A stretch of 64,000 nt of DNA from Bradyrhizobium sp. sBnM-33 (GTDB lineage Bacteria > Pseudomonadota > Alphaproteobacteria > Rhizobiales > Xanthobacteraceae), in the NCBI RefSeq assembly GCF_032917945.1, contig NZ_CP136624.1, positions 2,914,001 through 2,978,000 of the forward strand, in the 5' to 3' direction. The translations under genes were made by a program, and so were the position numbers. Below are positions 22,725-31,255 of the stretch, in pieces. The notes beneath the pieces are model-generated. The model was not told the origin of the DNA, did not search any database, and was given only the letters and a program-made list of their open reading frames with translations. The number at the start of each line of letters is the position of its first letter. Positions within the stretch are counted from its first letter, which is position 1.

Positions 22725-24671
22725 ATGGATCTTTTCGCTCAAGCTAAAGCCCAGGGAATTCAGACCGAATTCCTGGATGGACAGGGTAATCGCCGTGTCA
22801 CAGACGCGGCGGCGCTCAAAATTATCCTGGACGCCCTGCCGCCGCCGGCGCCGGGACCGCTGGTCGGCCATCCGGTCGTGGTCCGGTCCGGACGGCCGTC
22901 GCGAACCGAACTCCCCACAGCCAGGCTCCCCGTGGAGTGGAAAATCGTTGCGGATTCAGGAGTTATCGCCAATGGCGCAAGCTCCGATCACGCCATCGAT
23001 TGGCCAAGGGACCTGCCGCTCGGCATCTACCGGCTGCAGGTGAGCGATGCCGCGACTACCGAGGACGTGCCGCTGGTTTCGGCGCCGGAGCGGGCATTTG
23101 GCGGCGAGTTCGACCGCTGCTGGCTGCTCGCGGCCCAGCTTTACGGCGTCCGCTCCGCGCGCAACTGGGGCATGGGCGACTTCACCGACCTCGCAAGCCT
23201 GATCGAACTCGCCGATCATCTCGGCGCCGACGGCGTCGGCCTCAATCCGCTGCACGCCCTGTTCGACGATCGCCCGGGCGATTGCAGCCCGTATTCGCCG
23301 AACAGCCGGTTGTTTCTCAACGCGCTTTACATCGACGTCGAAAAGCTTCCCGAATATCGGCTCGATTCCGAAACCCGCGAGGCGCTGGCGCCATTGCGGG
23401 CGGGCGACGTTGTCGATTACGTCGGTGTCGCCGGTTTGAAATGGCGCGCGCTTCGCTCCGCCTTTGCTGCCTTCAAGGCCAATGCCAATCCGGTCCGCCA
23501 ACAGGATTTCGACAAATTCCGCACCGAGCGCGGCACGTTGCTGTCGCACTTTGCCTGCTTCGAGGTGCTCCGGCACAAATTCGGCAAGCCGTGGTGGGAA
23601 TGGCCGGAGGAGTGGCGGCAGCCGGACGACGCCAGATGCGCCGCTCTCCGCCAGGGCGCGGACGCCGGTGAAATCGAATTCGTCGAATTTGTGCAATGGA
23701 CCGCAGACCGGCAGCTCGGTGCGGCCAGCGATCTGGCGAAGAAGCTTGGCATGAAGGTCGGGCTCTATCTCGACGTCGCGGTCGGCGTGCAGGCAGACGG
23801 GTTCGACGCCTGGAATGAACAGGTCGCGATCTCCCGCCATCTCGGCGTCGGCGCGCCACCCGATCCGCTCAACACCGCCGGCCAGACCTGGGGTCTTGCC
23901 GGGTTCAATGCGGCGGGGCTCGAGCGTCAGTCCTTTGCGCCGTATCGCGACATGCTGCGCGCCTCGATGCGACATGCCGGGGCGATCCGGCTCGATCATG
24001 TCCTGGGCCTGAAACGGCTCTATCTGGTGCCGCAAGGCTTCACCGCACGCGACGGCGTCTATGTGCAGATGCCATTCGAGGCGCTGCTCGCGGTGACCGC
24101 GCTGGAAAGCCTCGCGCATCGCTGCGTCGTGATCGGCGAAGATCTCGGCACCGTGCCGGAAGGATTTCGCGACCAGATGGCCGATTGGGGCATCTGGTCG
24201 TATCTCGTGATGATGTTCGAGCGCGATGACCACGGATCATTCCGCAACATCGATCATTATCTGACCAACGCGCTCGTGACCTTCAACACCCATGATCTCT
24301 CGACCTATGCCGGCTGGCGCTCGTTCGGAGATCTCAAGCTGAAGCGCTCGCTCGGGATCGATCCGGGCGAGAGCGACGATGCGCGGTGGCACGCACTTGC
24401 CATGCTGGATGAAGTGTTGCGTCATTCCGCCATCGACCGCAATGATCTCTATTCGGTCGCGAATTTCCTGGCACGGACCAAATCGCGGCTGCTCGCGGTC
24501 TCGCTCGAGGATCTGCTCGGGATGGTCGATCAGCCCAATATCCCCGGCACTGTCAACGAGCATCCGAACTGGCGGCGGCGGCTTCCGGTGCCGATCGAGG
24601 AGATGACGTCCACGGTCGACATCGCTGCACTCAAGGCGGCAACCCATGAGCGGTCGCGCGCCGCGATCTGA
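22725..24671 (+). CDS. malQ: 4-alpha-glucanotransferase (amylomaltase)
   Basis: The 648-residue GH77 enzyme moves glucan segments between maltodextrins, releasing glucose. Typical motifs are YGVRSARNWGMGDFTDL, GADGVGLNPLHALF, YSPNSRLFLNALYID, GLYLDVAVG, IRLDHVLGLKRLYLVP (nucleophile Asp), VIGEDLGTVPEG (acid Glu) and FNTHDLSTYAGW. I took the ATG at 22725, giving MDLFAQAKAQG; a GTG at 22707 is in frame but less natural. It is divergent from treS-mak with an EcfG promoter ahead of it, and a GH15 gene follows by 72 nt. Confidence 0.95.
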   Translation: MDLFAQAKAQGIQTEFLDGQGNRRVTDAAALKIILDALPPPAPGPLVGHPVVVRSGRPSRTELPTARLPVEWKIVADSGVIANGASSDHAIDWPRDLPLGIYRLQVSDAATTEDVPLVSAPERAFGGEFDRCWLLAAQLYGVRSARNWGMGDFTDLASLIELADHLGADGVGLNPLHALFDDRPGDCSPYSPNSRLFLNALYIDVEKLPEYRLDSETREALAPLRAGDVVDYVGVAGLKWRALRSAFAAFKANANPVRQQDFDKFRTERGTLLSHFACFEVLRHKFGKPWWEWPEEWRQPDDARCAALRQGADAGEIEFVEFVQWTADRQLGAASDLAKKLGMKVGLYLDVAVGVQADGFDAWNEQVAISRHLGVGAPPDPLNTAGQTWGLAGFNAAGLERQSFAPYRDMLRASMRHAGAIRLDHVLGLKRLYLVPQGFTARDGVYVQMPFEALLAVTALESLAHRCVVIGEDLGTVPEGFRDQMADWGIWSYLVMMFERDDHGSFRNIDHYLTNALVTFNTHDLSTYAGWRSFGDLKLKRSLGIDPGESDDARWHALAMLDEVLRHSAIDRNDLYSVANFLARTKSRLLAVSLEDLLGMVDQPNIPGTVNEHPNWRRRLPVPIEEMTSTVDIAALKAATHERSRAAI

Positions 24672-24743
24672 CGAACTCAAGGAGGAAGGCAGAGCGGGAT
24701 GACAGCTGCACGAAACGCCATTCGGCCCCGCTGGTGAATCACC

Positions 24744-26543
24744 TTGTCGTGCCGGATCGAAGACTACGGGTTGATCGGCGATTGCGAGACCGCGGCACTG
24801 GTCGGCCGTGACGGATCGATCGATTGGCTGTGCTGGCCGGCCTTCGATTCCGACGCCTGCTTTGCAGCCCTTCTCGGCACCCACAAGCACGGCCGCTGGC
24901 TGATCGCACCGGTGGAGGAGGTCACCGGCACCTCGCGCCGCTATTGGGACAATACCCTGATCCTGGAGACGCGGTTCGAGACGGCTGACGGCGCGGTCGA
25001 TCTGATCGATTTCATGCCGCCGCGCGGCAATGCCTCAGATGTGGTGCGGCTGGTGCGCGGCGTGCGCGGGCGGGTCAAGATGCACATGCAATTGGTGATC
25101 CGCTTCGGCTTCGGCGTCGACATTCCCTGGGTCAAGAAGACCGAGGACGGCTCGGCGCTGCTCGCGATCTGCGGGCAGGACATGACGGTCTTGCGTACCC
25201 CGGTGGAAACCCGTGGCGAGGACTTGACGACGGTGGCCGATTTTGAGGTCGGCGAGGGCGATACCATTCCCTTCGTGCTCACCTACGGTCCGTCGCATCT
25301 GCCAGTACCGAAGCCTATCGATCCCTCATATGCGTTGAAGGATACCGAGGCGTTCTGGAGCGAATGGTGCAGCCGCTGCACCTATCAAAGCGAGTATCGC
25401 GATCTCGTGATGCGCTCGCTGATCACGCTGAAGGCGCAGACCTATGCCCCGACTGGCGGCATCGTTGCTGCGCCGACCACCTCGCTGCCTGAAAAGCTCG
25501 GCGGCGCCAGGAATTGGGATTATCGCTTCTGTTGGCTGCGCGATGCCACCTTTACGCTGCTGGCGCTGATGAACTCGGGCTATACCGAGGAAGCTTCCGC
25601 CTGGCACCATTGGCTGTTGCGGGCAGCGGCGGGTTCTCCCGCCAACATGCAGATCATGTACGGCATCATGGGCCAGCGGCGTCTCCTGGAATGGGAGGCC
25701 ACGTGGCTGCCCGGCTATGAAGGCGCACGTCCTGTGCGGATCGGCAACGCCGCGCATGCGCAACTGCAGCTCGACGTCTACGGCGAACTGATCGACGCCT
25801 TTCACCAGTGGCGCGTGGCCAAGCTCGAAATGGATGAAACAAGTTGGGCGCTGGAATGCGCCGTGCTGCAGCACCTTGCCGGACGCTGGGACCAGCCGGA
25901 TCACGGCATCTGGGAGCGCCGCGGCGCGGGCAGGCATTATGTCTCGTCGAAGGTGATGACCTGGGTCGCATTCGATCGCGGCATCAAGAGCGCGGAGATG
26001 TTCGGTTTCAAGGCGCCGCTTGTGAAGTGGCGGGTGCTGCGCGACGCCATTCACCGCGACGTCTGCGCCAGGGGATTCGATCCCGAACTAAACGCCTTCG
26101 TCGAGTCCTACGGCTCAAAGATGCTCGATGCATCTATCCTGTTGCTGCCGTCGGTTGGGTTCCTGCCGCCTGAAGATCCCCGTGTGCGCGGCACGCTGGA
26201 GGCGACCGAACGGTATCTGATGCGCGACGGCTTCGTGTTGCGGCACGATCCCCGTGAAGTGGAGAAGCAGCCGGCCGAAGGCGCGTTCCTCGCCTGCACG
26301 CTGTGGCTGGCGGATGCCTATGTTCTGGCGGGTGAGTTCGCCAAGGCGCAAGAACTTTTTGACCGTGTGGTCGCGATCGCCAACGACCTCGGCCTCTTGG
26401 CCGAGGAGTACGATACGGAGGCCCGTCGCCAGACCGGCAATTTCCCGCAGGCGCTGACGCATATCGCGTTGATCAACACCGCGCAGAACCTCAGCTTGGC
26501 GAAGAAGTCGACCGAGAAGCCCGCGATGCAGCGCTCGAAATAG
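24744..26543 (+). CDS. GH15 family glycoside hydrolase (glucoamylase/trehalase-like)
   Basis: The 599-residue protein opens SCRIEDYGLIGDCETAALVGRDGSIDWLCWP, an N-terminal domain common in bacterial GH15 proteins, and continues with the (alpha/alpha)6 barrel. The barrel has RNWDYRFCWLRDATFTL, the acid-bearing HGIWERRG and the base-bearing region ending GNFPQALTHIALI. Members hydrolyse glucans, isomaltosides or, in mycobacteria, trehalose. The location next to malQ and the trehalose operon makes a trehalase or glucoamylase role equally plausible. The only workable start is TTG at 24744, since a stop codon lies three codons upstream. Confidence 0.88.
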   Translation: MSCRIEDYGLIGDCETAALVGRDGSIDWLCWPAFDSDACFAALLGTHKHGRWLIAPVEEVTGTSRRYWDNTLILETRFETADGAVDLIDFMPPRGNASDVVRLVRGVRGRVKMHMQLVIRFGFGVDIPWVKKTEDGSALLAICGQDMTVLRTPVETRGEDLTTVADFEVGEGDTIPFVLTYGPSHLPVPKPIDPSYALKDTEAFWSEWCSRCTYQSEYRDLVMRSLITLKAQTYAPTGGIVAAPTTSLPEKLGGARNWDYRFCWLRDATFTLLALMNSGYTEEASAWHHWLLRAAAGSPANMQIMYGIMGQRRLLEWEATWLPGYEGARPVRIGNAAHAQLQLDVYGELIDAFHQWRVAKLEMDETSWALECAVLQHLAGRWDQPDHGIWERRGAGRHYVSSKVMTWVAFDRGIKSAEMFGFKAPLVKWRVLRDAIHRDVCARGFDPELNAFVESYGSKMLDASILLLPSVGFLPPEDPRVRGTLEATERYLMRDGFVLRHDPREVEKQPAEGAFLACTLWLADAYVLAGEFAKAQELFDRVVAIANDLGLLAEEYDTEARRQTGNFPQALTHIALINTAQNLSLAKKSTEKPAMQRSK

Positions 26544-26555
26544 CTGGCGAGGTCG

Positions 26556-26638
26556 GTAGGGTGGGCAAAGCCGCGCAGCGCCGTGCCCGTCTCACGTCTT
26601 GCTCGAAAATGGCGGGCACGCGTCGCTTTGCCCACCTG
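26556..26638. repeat. Inverted repeat of the GGTGGGCA...TGCCCACC family, copy 2
   Basis: It shares GTAGGGTGGGCA at one end, TTTGCCCACCT at the other and the following GATTCTGCGC with the copy at 9626-9710. The inner part has diverged. It lies between the convergent GH15 and HAD genes, where a hairpin could also stop transcription from both sides. Confidence 0.7.
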
Positions 26639-26659
26639 CGATTCTGCGCTCGCCATGCC

Positions 26660-27463
26660 CTATCCGAGCCGCAGCACCGTCTCGATCGCCGCTGCAAAGC
26701 CGTCGCGCTCGTTGCTGTCGGTGACATGCGTCGCGTGCCGCTTGATGCCGTCGGCCGCATTGCCCATCGCAAACGAAACGCCGCTTCGGGCAAACATCGG
26801 AAGATCGTTCTCCATGTCGCCGATGGTCGCGACTGCTGCGGCCGAAATGCCGAGCTGCCCGATCATGGCGTCCACGAAGGTGCCCTTGTCATGACCGGGC
26901 GGCGTGACGTCGAGATAATAGGTCTGCGAGCGAACCGCGGTCGCCTCCCGGCCGACGGCCTCGCGCATCGCCACCTCGCAACGCTGCAACAGCTCGGCAT
27001 CAGAACTGGCGCCGACGATCTTGCAGGCGTCCGCGAGATGCGGCGTGAAGTCGGCGACGATGGTCGGGTCCGCCTTGATGGCCCGCTTCTCGTGCGGGAC
27101 ATACTCGCCGTCGGGATTGCGCCCATACCAGCGCTGATTGGTGAACAGCCAGATATCAACGCCGAAGGCATTGAGCACGTCCAGGCTGCGCTGCGCCACG
27201 GCCGAGCCGATCAGATGCTGCTCAATCGGCTTGAGCCCGGCATCTACGATCGAGCTGCCGTTGAAGGCGCCGACGGGAAGCACGATCGAAAGCTGTTCGA
27301 TCAGAAAACCCATGCCGATGGTCGGCCGGCTGGAGACGATGGTGAAGCCGATGCCGGCCGCATGCAGCTTGCGCACGGCCGCCTTGGCGCCATCAGTCAG
27401 GACCTTGTCGTGCGTCAACAGGGTGCCGTCGACGTCGGAAACAACGAGCGCGATACGTGTCAT
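26660..27463 (-). CDS. Cof-type HAD-superfamily sugar-phosphate phosphatase
   Basis: The 267-residue protein has the HAD nucleophile motif DVDGTLLTHD near the N-terminus, the serine/threonine motif TIVSSRPTIG and the metal-binding GDMENDLPMF late in the sequence. A large C2-type cap domain lies between them, as in the Cof family, which dephosphorylates sugar phosphates. It overlaps gntK by 4 nt and is last in the pentose-phosphate operon, so a hexose- or pentose-phosphate substrate is likely; the exact one is unknown. Confidence 0.88.
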   Translation of the reverse strand: MTRIALVVSDVDGTLLTHDKVLTDGAKAAVRKLHAAGIGFTIVSSRPTIGMGFLIEQLSIVLPVGAFNGSSIVDAGLKPIEQHLIGSAVAQRSLDVLNAFGVDIWLFTNQRWYGRNPDGEYVPHEKRAIKADPTIVADFTPHLADACKIVGASSDAELLQRCEVAMREAVGREATAVRSQTYYLDVTPPGHDKGTFVDAMIGQLGISAAAVATIGDMENDLPMFARSGVSFAMGNAADGIKRHATHVTDSNERDGFAAAIETVLRLG

Positions 27464-27981
27464 TGGGGAACCAGGTTCAATTGACCGACGATGTCATCCA
27501 CGATGTTCTCGACCGGGGCATCGATCGATACAATGATCGGCCGCTCGCCCGCGCCCGGCGGCTCCAGCGTCCTGAACTGGCTGGCGAGCAGGCCCGGCGG
27601 CATGAAATGGCCCTTGCGGGTGGCAAGCCGCTCGGCGATCAGATCCAGCGTTCCGTCGAGAAAGACGATACGGACATCATCGCGGCCGTGCACAAGAATC
27701 TCGCGATAGACGCGCTTGAGCGCCGAGCAGGCGATCACGGCGTGCTCGCCGGATGCCGCGAGGCGGTCGATCTCGTCGGCGATCGCCCGCAGCCATGGCC
27801 AGCGGTCCTCGTCGGTCAGAGGGTGGCCGGCGCTCATCTTCGCTACATTGTCTGGCGGGTGAAACCGGTCACCGTCCTCGTAGCGCCAGCCGAGGCGTTT
27901 GGCGAGATGATCGGCGATGGTGCTCTTGCCCGAACCGGAAACGCCCATCACCACCAGCGCGCTAGGAGTCCTATCGCCCAC
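27460..27981 (-). CDS. gntK: Gluconokinase
   Basis: The 173-residue P-loop kinase phosphorylates gluconate to 6-phosphogluconate. It has the Walker A motif GVSGSGKST, then DGDRFHPPDNVAKMSAGHPL with DEDRWPWL, the IACSALKRVYRE segment and HFMPPGLLASQF, all typical of GntK. I chose GTG 27981 because GGAGG (over the pgl stop) is 6 nt upstream and the length then matches the family; in-frame starts at 28002 and 28071 exist. It overlaps pgl by 11 nt and the HAD gene by 4 nt. Confidence 0.92.
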   Translation of the reverse strand: MGDRTPSALVVMGVSGSGKSTIADHLAKRLGWRYEDGDRFHPPDNVAKMSAGHPLTDEDRWPWLRAIADEIDRLAASGEHAVIACSALKRVYREILVHGRDDVRIVFLDGTLDLIAERLATRKGHFMPPGLLASQFRTLEPPGAGERPIIVSIDAPVENIVDDIVGQLNLVPQ

Positions 27982-28726
27982 CAAAATCCTCCGGAAGCGC
28001 ATCCCGGTCCACCAGCCAGACCGTCTCCCCGGTGGATCGCGCGCGGTTGGCAGGCAAGTTCTCGCGTGCAAAGAGGCGCGTCAAGGTCGCACGTTTCTCG
28101 GCGCCCGCAATCTCGAACAGCATTTCGCGACAGGAGGCAAGGGTGGGCAACGTGAGGGTAATCCGCGGGACGAACGGCTCGACATTCGCGCGTGGCACGC
28201 CGACCACCCAGCGCGCGGTCTCATCGAGCGCGGGATCGCCGGGAAACAGTGATGCGGTGTGGCCATCGGGACCTACACCCATCAACACGAGATCGAACAA
28301 GGGGCGGGCTTGATCGAGCGTGTCTGCGCCATAGAACGATTGCAGTTCCCGTTCGTAAAGCGCGGCGCAGCGGTCCGGATCGGTCGGGTCGGCGGTCGCG
28401 GTCGGAGTCGGATGGATGTTTGCCGCCGGCGCGCAGCTATCCAGAAAAATTTCTCGCGCCATGCCCATGTTGTTGAGCGGATCGTCCGCCGGCACGAAGC
28501 GCTCGTCGCCAATGAACCAGTGCACGCGCTGCCATGGGATCCGGCTGCGATAGGTATCAGTTGCGAGCAATTGGTAGAGCTGTCTGGGGCTCGATCCGCC
28601 GGTCAGGCAAATCGCGACGCGGCCGCTATTGGCCTCGATCCTGGCCAGCACGCGTTCGGCTGCGGCCTCGGCCAGTGCGGCCGGATCGGCGACCGCGATC
28701 ACGCGGCGATTGTCGTTCGCTGTCAT
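27971..28726 (-). CDS. pgl: 6-phosphogluconolactonase
   Basis: The 251-residue protein hydrolyses 6-phosphogluconolactone, the product of Zwf. It is the NagB/DevB-type lactonase: LTGGSSPRQLYQLL, HWFIGDERFVPADDPLNNMG and LMGVGPDGHTASLFPG are the family motifs. The start lies 3 nt after the zwf stop codon, and the stop overlaps gntK by 11 nt, so it is coupled on both sides. Confidence 0.95.
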   Translation of the reverse strand: MTANDNRRVIAVADPAALAEAAAERVLARIEANSGRVAICLTGGSSPRQLYQLLATDTYRSRIPWQRVHWFIGDERFVPADDPLNNMGMAREIFLDSCAPAANIHPTPTATADPTDPDRCAALYERELQSFYGADTLDQARPLFDLVLMGVGPDGHTASLFPGDPALDETARWVVGVPRANVEPFVPRITLTLPTLASCREMLFEIAGAEKRATLTRLFARENLPANRARSTGETVWLVDRDALPEDFGGR

Positions 28727-28729
28727 CGC

Positions 28730-30241
28730 TCACCCGAGCTTTCGCCAGGTTCGGCCGTCGCGGGTCAACAGTTCGTTCGCTTCCTGTGGGCCTTCGCTGC
28801 CGGCCTTGTAGACCTTCAACCCGTTGCTCCCCGCCTTCTTCCAGGCATCGAGGAATGGTTGCACCGCCTTCCAGCCGGCCTCGACGCTGTCGGCGCGCTG
28901 GAATAGGATGTTGTCGCCGATCATGCAGTCATGGATCAGCGTCTCGTAGCCGGTCGAAGGCTCCGCCTTGAAATAGTCCTTGTAGCGAAACTTCATCTCG
29001 ACGCCGTCGATCAGGATCGAGGGGCCGGGCACCTTGGTGTTGAACTGCAGCGCGATGCCTTCGTTGGGCGCGACGCCGATCACGAGGTAGTTTTGCGCCA
29101 GCCGTTCCACCGGCGTGCAGTTGAACATCGCGAACGGCGCCTGCTTGAACTTGATCGCAACTTCAGTGCGCTTGATGCCGAGCGCCTTCCCGGTGCGCAG
29201 GTAGAAGGGAACGCCGGCCCAGCGCCAGTTGTCGATGATCAGTTTCAGCGCGACATAGGTCTCGGTCGTGCTGCCGGGCGCGACGTCCTCGATTTTGCGG
29301 TAGTCGACAATCTCGTTGTCGCCGATCCGGCCGGCCAGATATTGCCCGCGCACCGAATTCCGCAACGCCTCGGCCTCGCTCTGGACCTGGATCGCGGCCA
29401 GCACGTCCGCCTTTTCAGTGCGCACCGAATGCGCGTCGAACCGGATCGGCGGCTCCATTGCCACCAGTGACAGCAGTTGAAACAGATGGTTCGGCACCAT
29501 GTCGCGCAGCGCGCCGGTCTGGTCGTAAAAACTGCCGCGGTGGCCGACGCCGAGCTGTTCATTGACCGTGATCTGGACATGGTCGATATGGTTGCGATTC
29601 CAGATCGGCTCGAACATGCCGTTGGCGAAGCGCAGCACCAAAATGTTCTGCACCGTCTCCTTGCCGAGATAGTGATCGATCCGGTAGATCTCGTGCTCAT
29701 CGACGAGCTTGAGCAATTCGCTGTTCAGCGCCTTGGCGGAAGCGAGGTCGGTGCCGAACGGCTTTTCCACCACCAGCCGCCGCCACGCGCCGTTCTCGGC
29801 CAGCATGCCGGTGCGGCCTAGCTCGCGGCTGATCGGCAGGAATGCGTTCGGCGGTGTTGCCAAGTAGAACAGGCGGTTGCCGCCAGTGTTTCGCGCGGTC
29901 TCCAGCTCGCCGAGCTGCTTGCTCATCGCGTCGAATGAAGCCGGATCCTTGGGATCGGCTTCGATGCAGGTCAGGCAGTCCAAAAGACGCCGCGAAATCG
30001 CTTCGTCCACCGGCCGGGTCGCGAACTGGCGCAGGCCCTTCATCAGGCTCTCGCGCAGTTTGTCGTTCGTCATGCCTTTGCGCGCGACTCCGACCAGACA
30101 GAACCGGTCCGGCAGGAGATCGCTGGCGGCGAGATTATAGAGGGCAGGGACGACCAGCCGGTGCGTGAGGTCGCCGGTAACGCCGAAAATGACGAACGAG
30201 CAGGGATCGGGCTTCTTCTGTGTTGTTTGACCGACCGCCAT
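28730..30241 (-). CDS. zwf: Glucose-6-phosphate 1-dehydrogenase
   Basis: The 503-residue enzyme is the first step of the oxidative pentose-phosphate and Entner-Doudoroff routes. The nucleotide-binding FGVTGDLTHRLVVPALY, the substrate-site motif RIDHYLGKETVQN and the following ILVLRFANGMFEPIWNRNHI are intact. It starts 6 nt downstream of gnd and is followed by pgl, keeping the order of the pathway within the operon. No feature distinguishes NAD from NADP preference by eye. Confidence 0.97.
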   Translation of the reverse strand: MAVGQTTQKKPDPCSFVIFGVTGDLTHRLVVPALYNLAASDLLPDRFCLVGVARKGMTNDKLRESLMKGLRQFATRPVDEAISRRLLDCLTCIEADPKDPASFDAMSKQLGELETARNTGGNRLFYLATPPNAFLPISRELGRTGMLAENGAWRRLVVEKPFGTDLASAKALNSELLKLVDEHEIYRIDHYLGKETVQNILVLRFANGMFEPIWNRNHIDHVQITVNEQLGVGHRGSFYDQTGALRDMVPNHLFQLLSLVAMEPPIRFDAHSVRTEKADVLAAIQVQSEAEALRNSVRGQYLAGRIGDNEIVDYRKIEDVAPGSTTETYVALKLIIDNWRWAGVPFYLRTGKALGIKRTEVAIKFKQAPFAMFNCTPVERLAQNYLVIGVAPNEGIALQFNTKVPGPSILIDGVEMKFRYKDYFKAEPSTGYETLIHDCMIGDNILFQRADSVEAGWKAVQPFLDAWKKAGSNGLKVYKAGSEGPQEANELLTRDGRTWRKLG

Positions 30242-30247
30242 GACCGC

Positions 30248-31243
30248 TCACGCCTTTGAAGTGAGGTTCTTCGGCGGCTCCTTGTGGCCGCCGAAACCGG
30301 CCCGCATCGCCGAAAGAATCTTTTCCGCAAAGGTGTGGTCCTTGCGCGAACGAAATCGCGCATAGAGCGCCGCCGTCAGCACTTCCGCCGGTACCGCTTC
30401 GTCGATCGCGGCGTTGACGGTCCAGCGGCCTTCGCCGGAATCTTCGACGAACCCGGAGTAGGTGTCGAGCGTCTGGCTTTCCGCAAGCGCGGAAGCGGTG
30501 AGATCGAGCAGCCAGGAGGGGATCACGCTGCCGCGCCGCCACACTTCAGCGATGTCGGCAACGTCGAACGCGAAACGATGCTCCGGCGGCAGTGCGTCGA
30601 TGTTGGCGTTCTTCAGGATATCGAACCCTTCGGCATAGGCCTGCATCAGGCCGTATTCGATACCGTTATGGATCATCTTGACGAAATGTCCGGCGCCGGA
30701 CGGCCCGGCATGGATATAGCCCTGCTCGACGCGCGGGTCGCGGCCCTCGCGCCCGGGTGTGCGCGGAATCTCGCCCACGCCCGGCGCCAGCGTCTTGAAG
30801 ATCGGATCGAGCCGGTCGACCACCGCCTTGTCACCGCCGATCATCATGCAGTAGCCGCGCTCGATTCCCCAGACGCCGCCGCTGGTGCCGACGTCGAGGT
30901 AGTGCAGGCCTTTTGCCTTCAGCGCCGCGCCGCGGCGGACGTCGTCCTGCCAGAACGTATTCCCGCCATCGATGATGGCGTCGCCGGGCTGCATCAGCTT
31001 TGCCAATGCCTCGATGGTCGTCTCGGTGATCTTGCCTGCCGGGAGCATTACCCAGGCGGTGCGCGGCTTCTCCAGTTTCGCCACGAAATCTTCCAGCGTG
31101 TCAGCGCCGGTCGCGCCTTCCGCCGCGAGTGCGGCGACCGCCTTGGCGTCCTTGTCGTAGACCACGGCGGTGTGGCCGTTCTTCATCAGCCGGCGGACGA
31201 TGTTGCCGCCCATCCGGCCGAGGCCGATCATGCCGAGTTGCAT
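30248..31243 (-). CDS. gnd: 6-phosphogluconate dehydrogenase, short decarboxylating form
   Basis: The 331-residue protein is the short form of 6-phosphogluconate dehydrogenase (the long form has about 470 residues). The Rossmann motif [18 protein letters not shown], the substrate loop [10 protein letters not shown] and the catalytic [19 protein letters not shown] are present. The short form is often NAD-linked; the residues after the second strand would decide this. It makes ribulose-5-phosphate in the operon, starting 12 nt after tal-pgi. Confidence 0.94.
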   Translation of the reverse strand: MQLGMIGLGRMGGNIVRRLMKNGHTAVVYDKDAKAVAALAAEGATGADTLEDFVAKLEKPRTAWVMLPAGKITETTIEALAKLMQPGDAIIDGGNTFWQDDVRRGAALKAKGLHYLDVGTSGGVWGIERGYCMMIGGDKAVVDRLDPIFKTLAPGVGEIPRTPGREGRDPRVEQGYIHAGPSGAGHFVKMIHNGIEYGLMQAYAEGFDILKNANIDALPPEHRFAFDVADIAEVWRRGSVIPSWLLDLTASALAESQTLDTYSGFVEDSGEGRWTVNAAIDEAVPAEVLTAALYARFRSRKDHTFAEKILSAMRAGFGGHKEPPKNLTSKA

Positions 31244-31255
31244 GTTCTGACTTCC

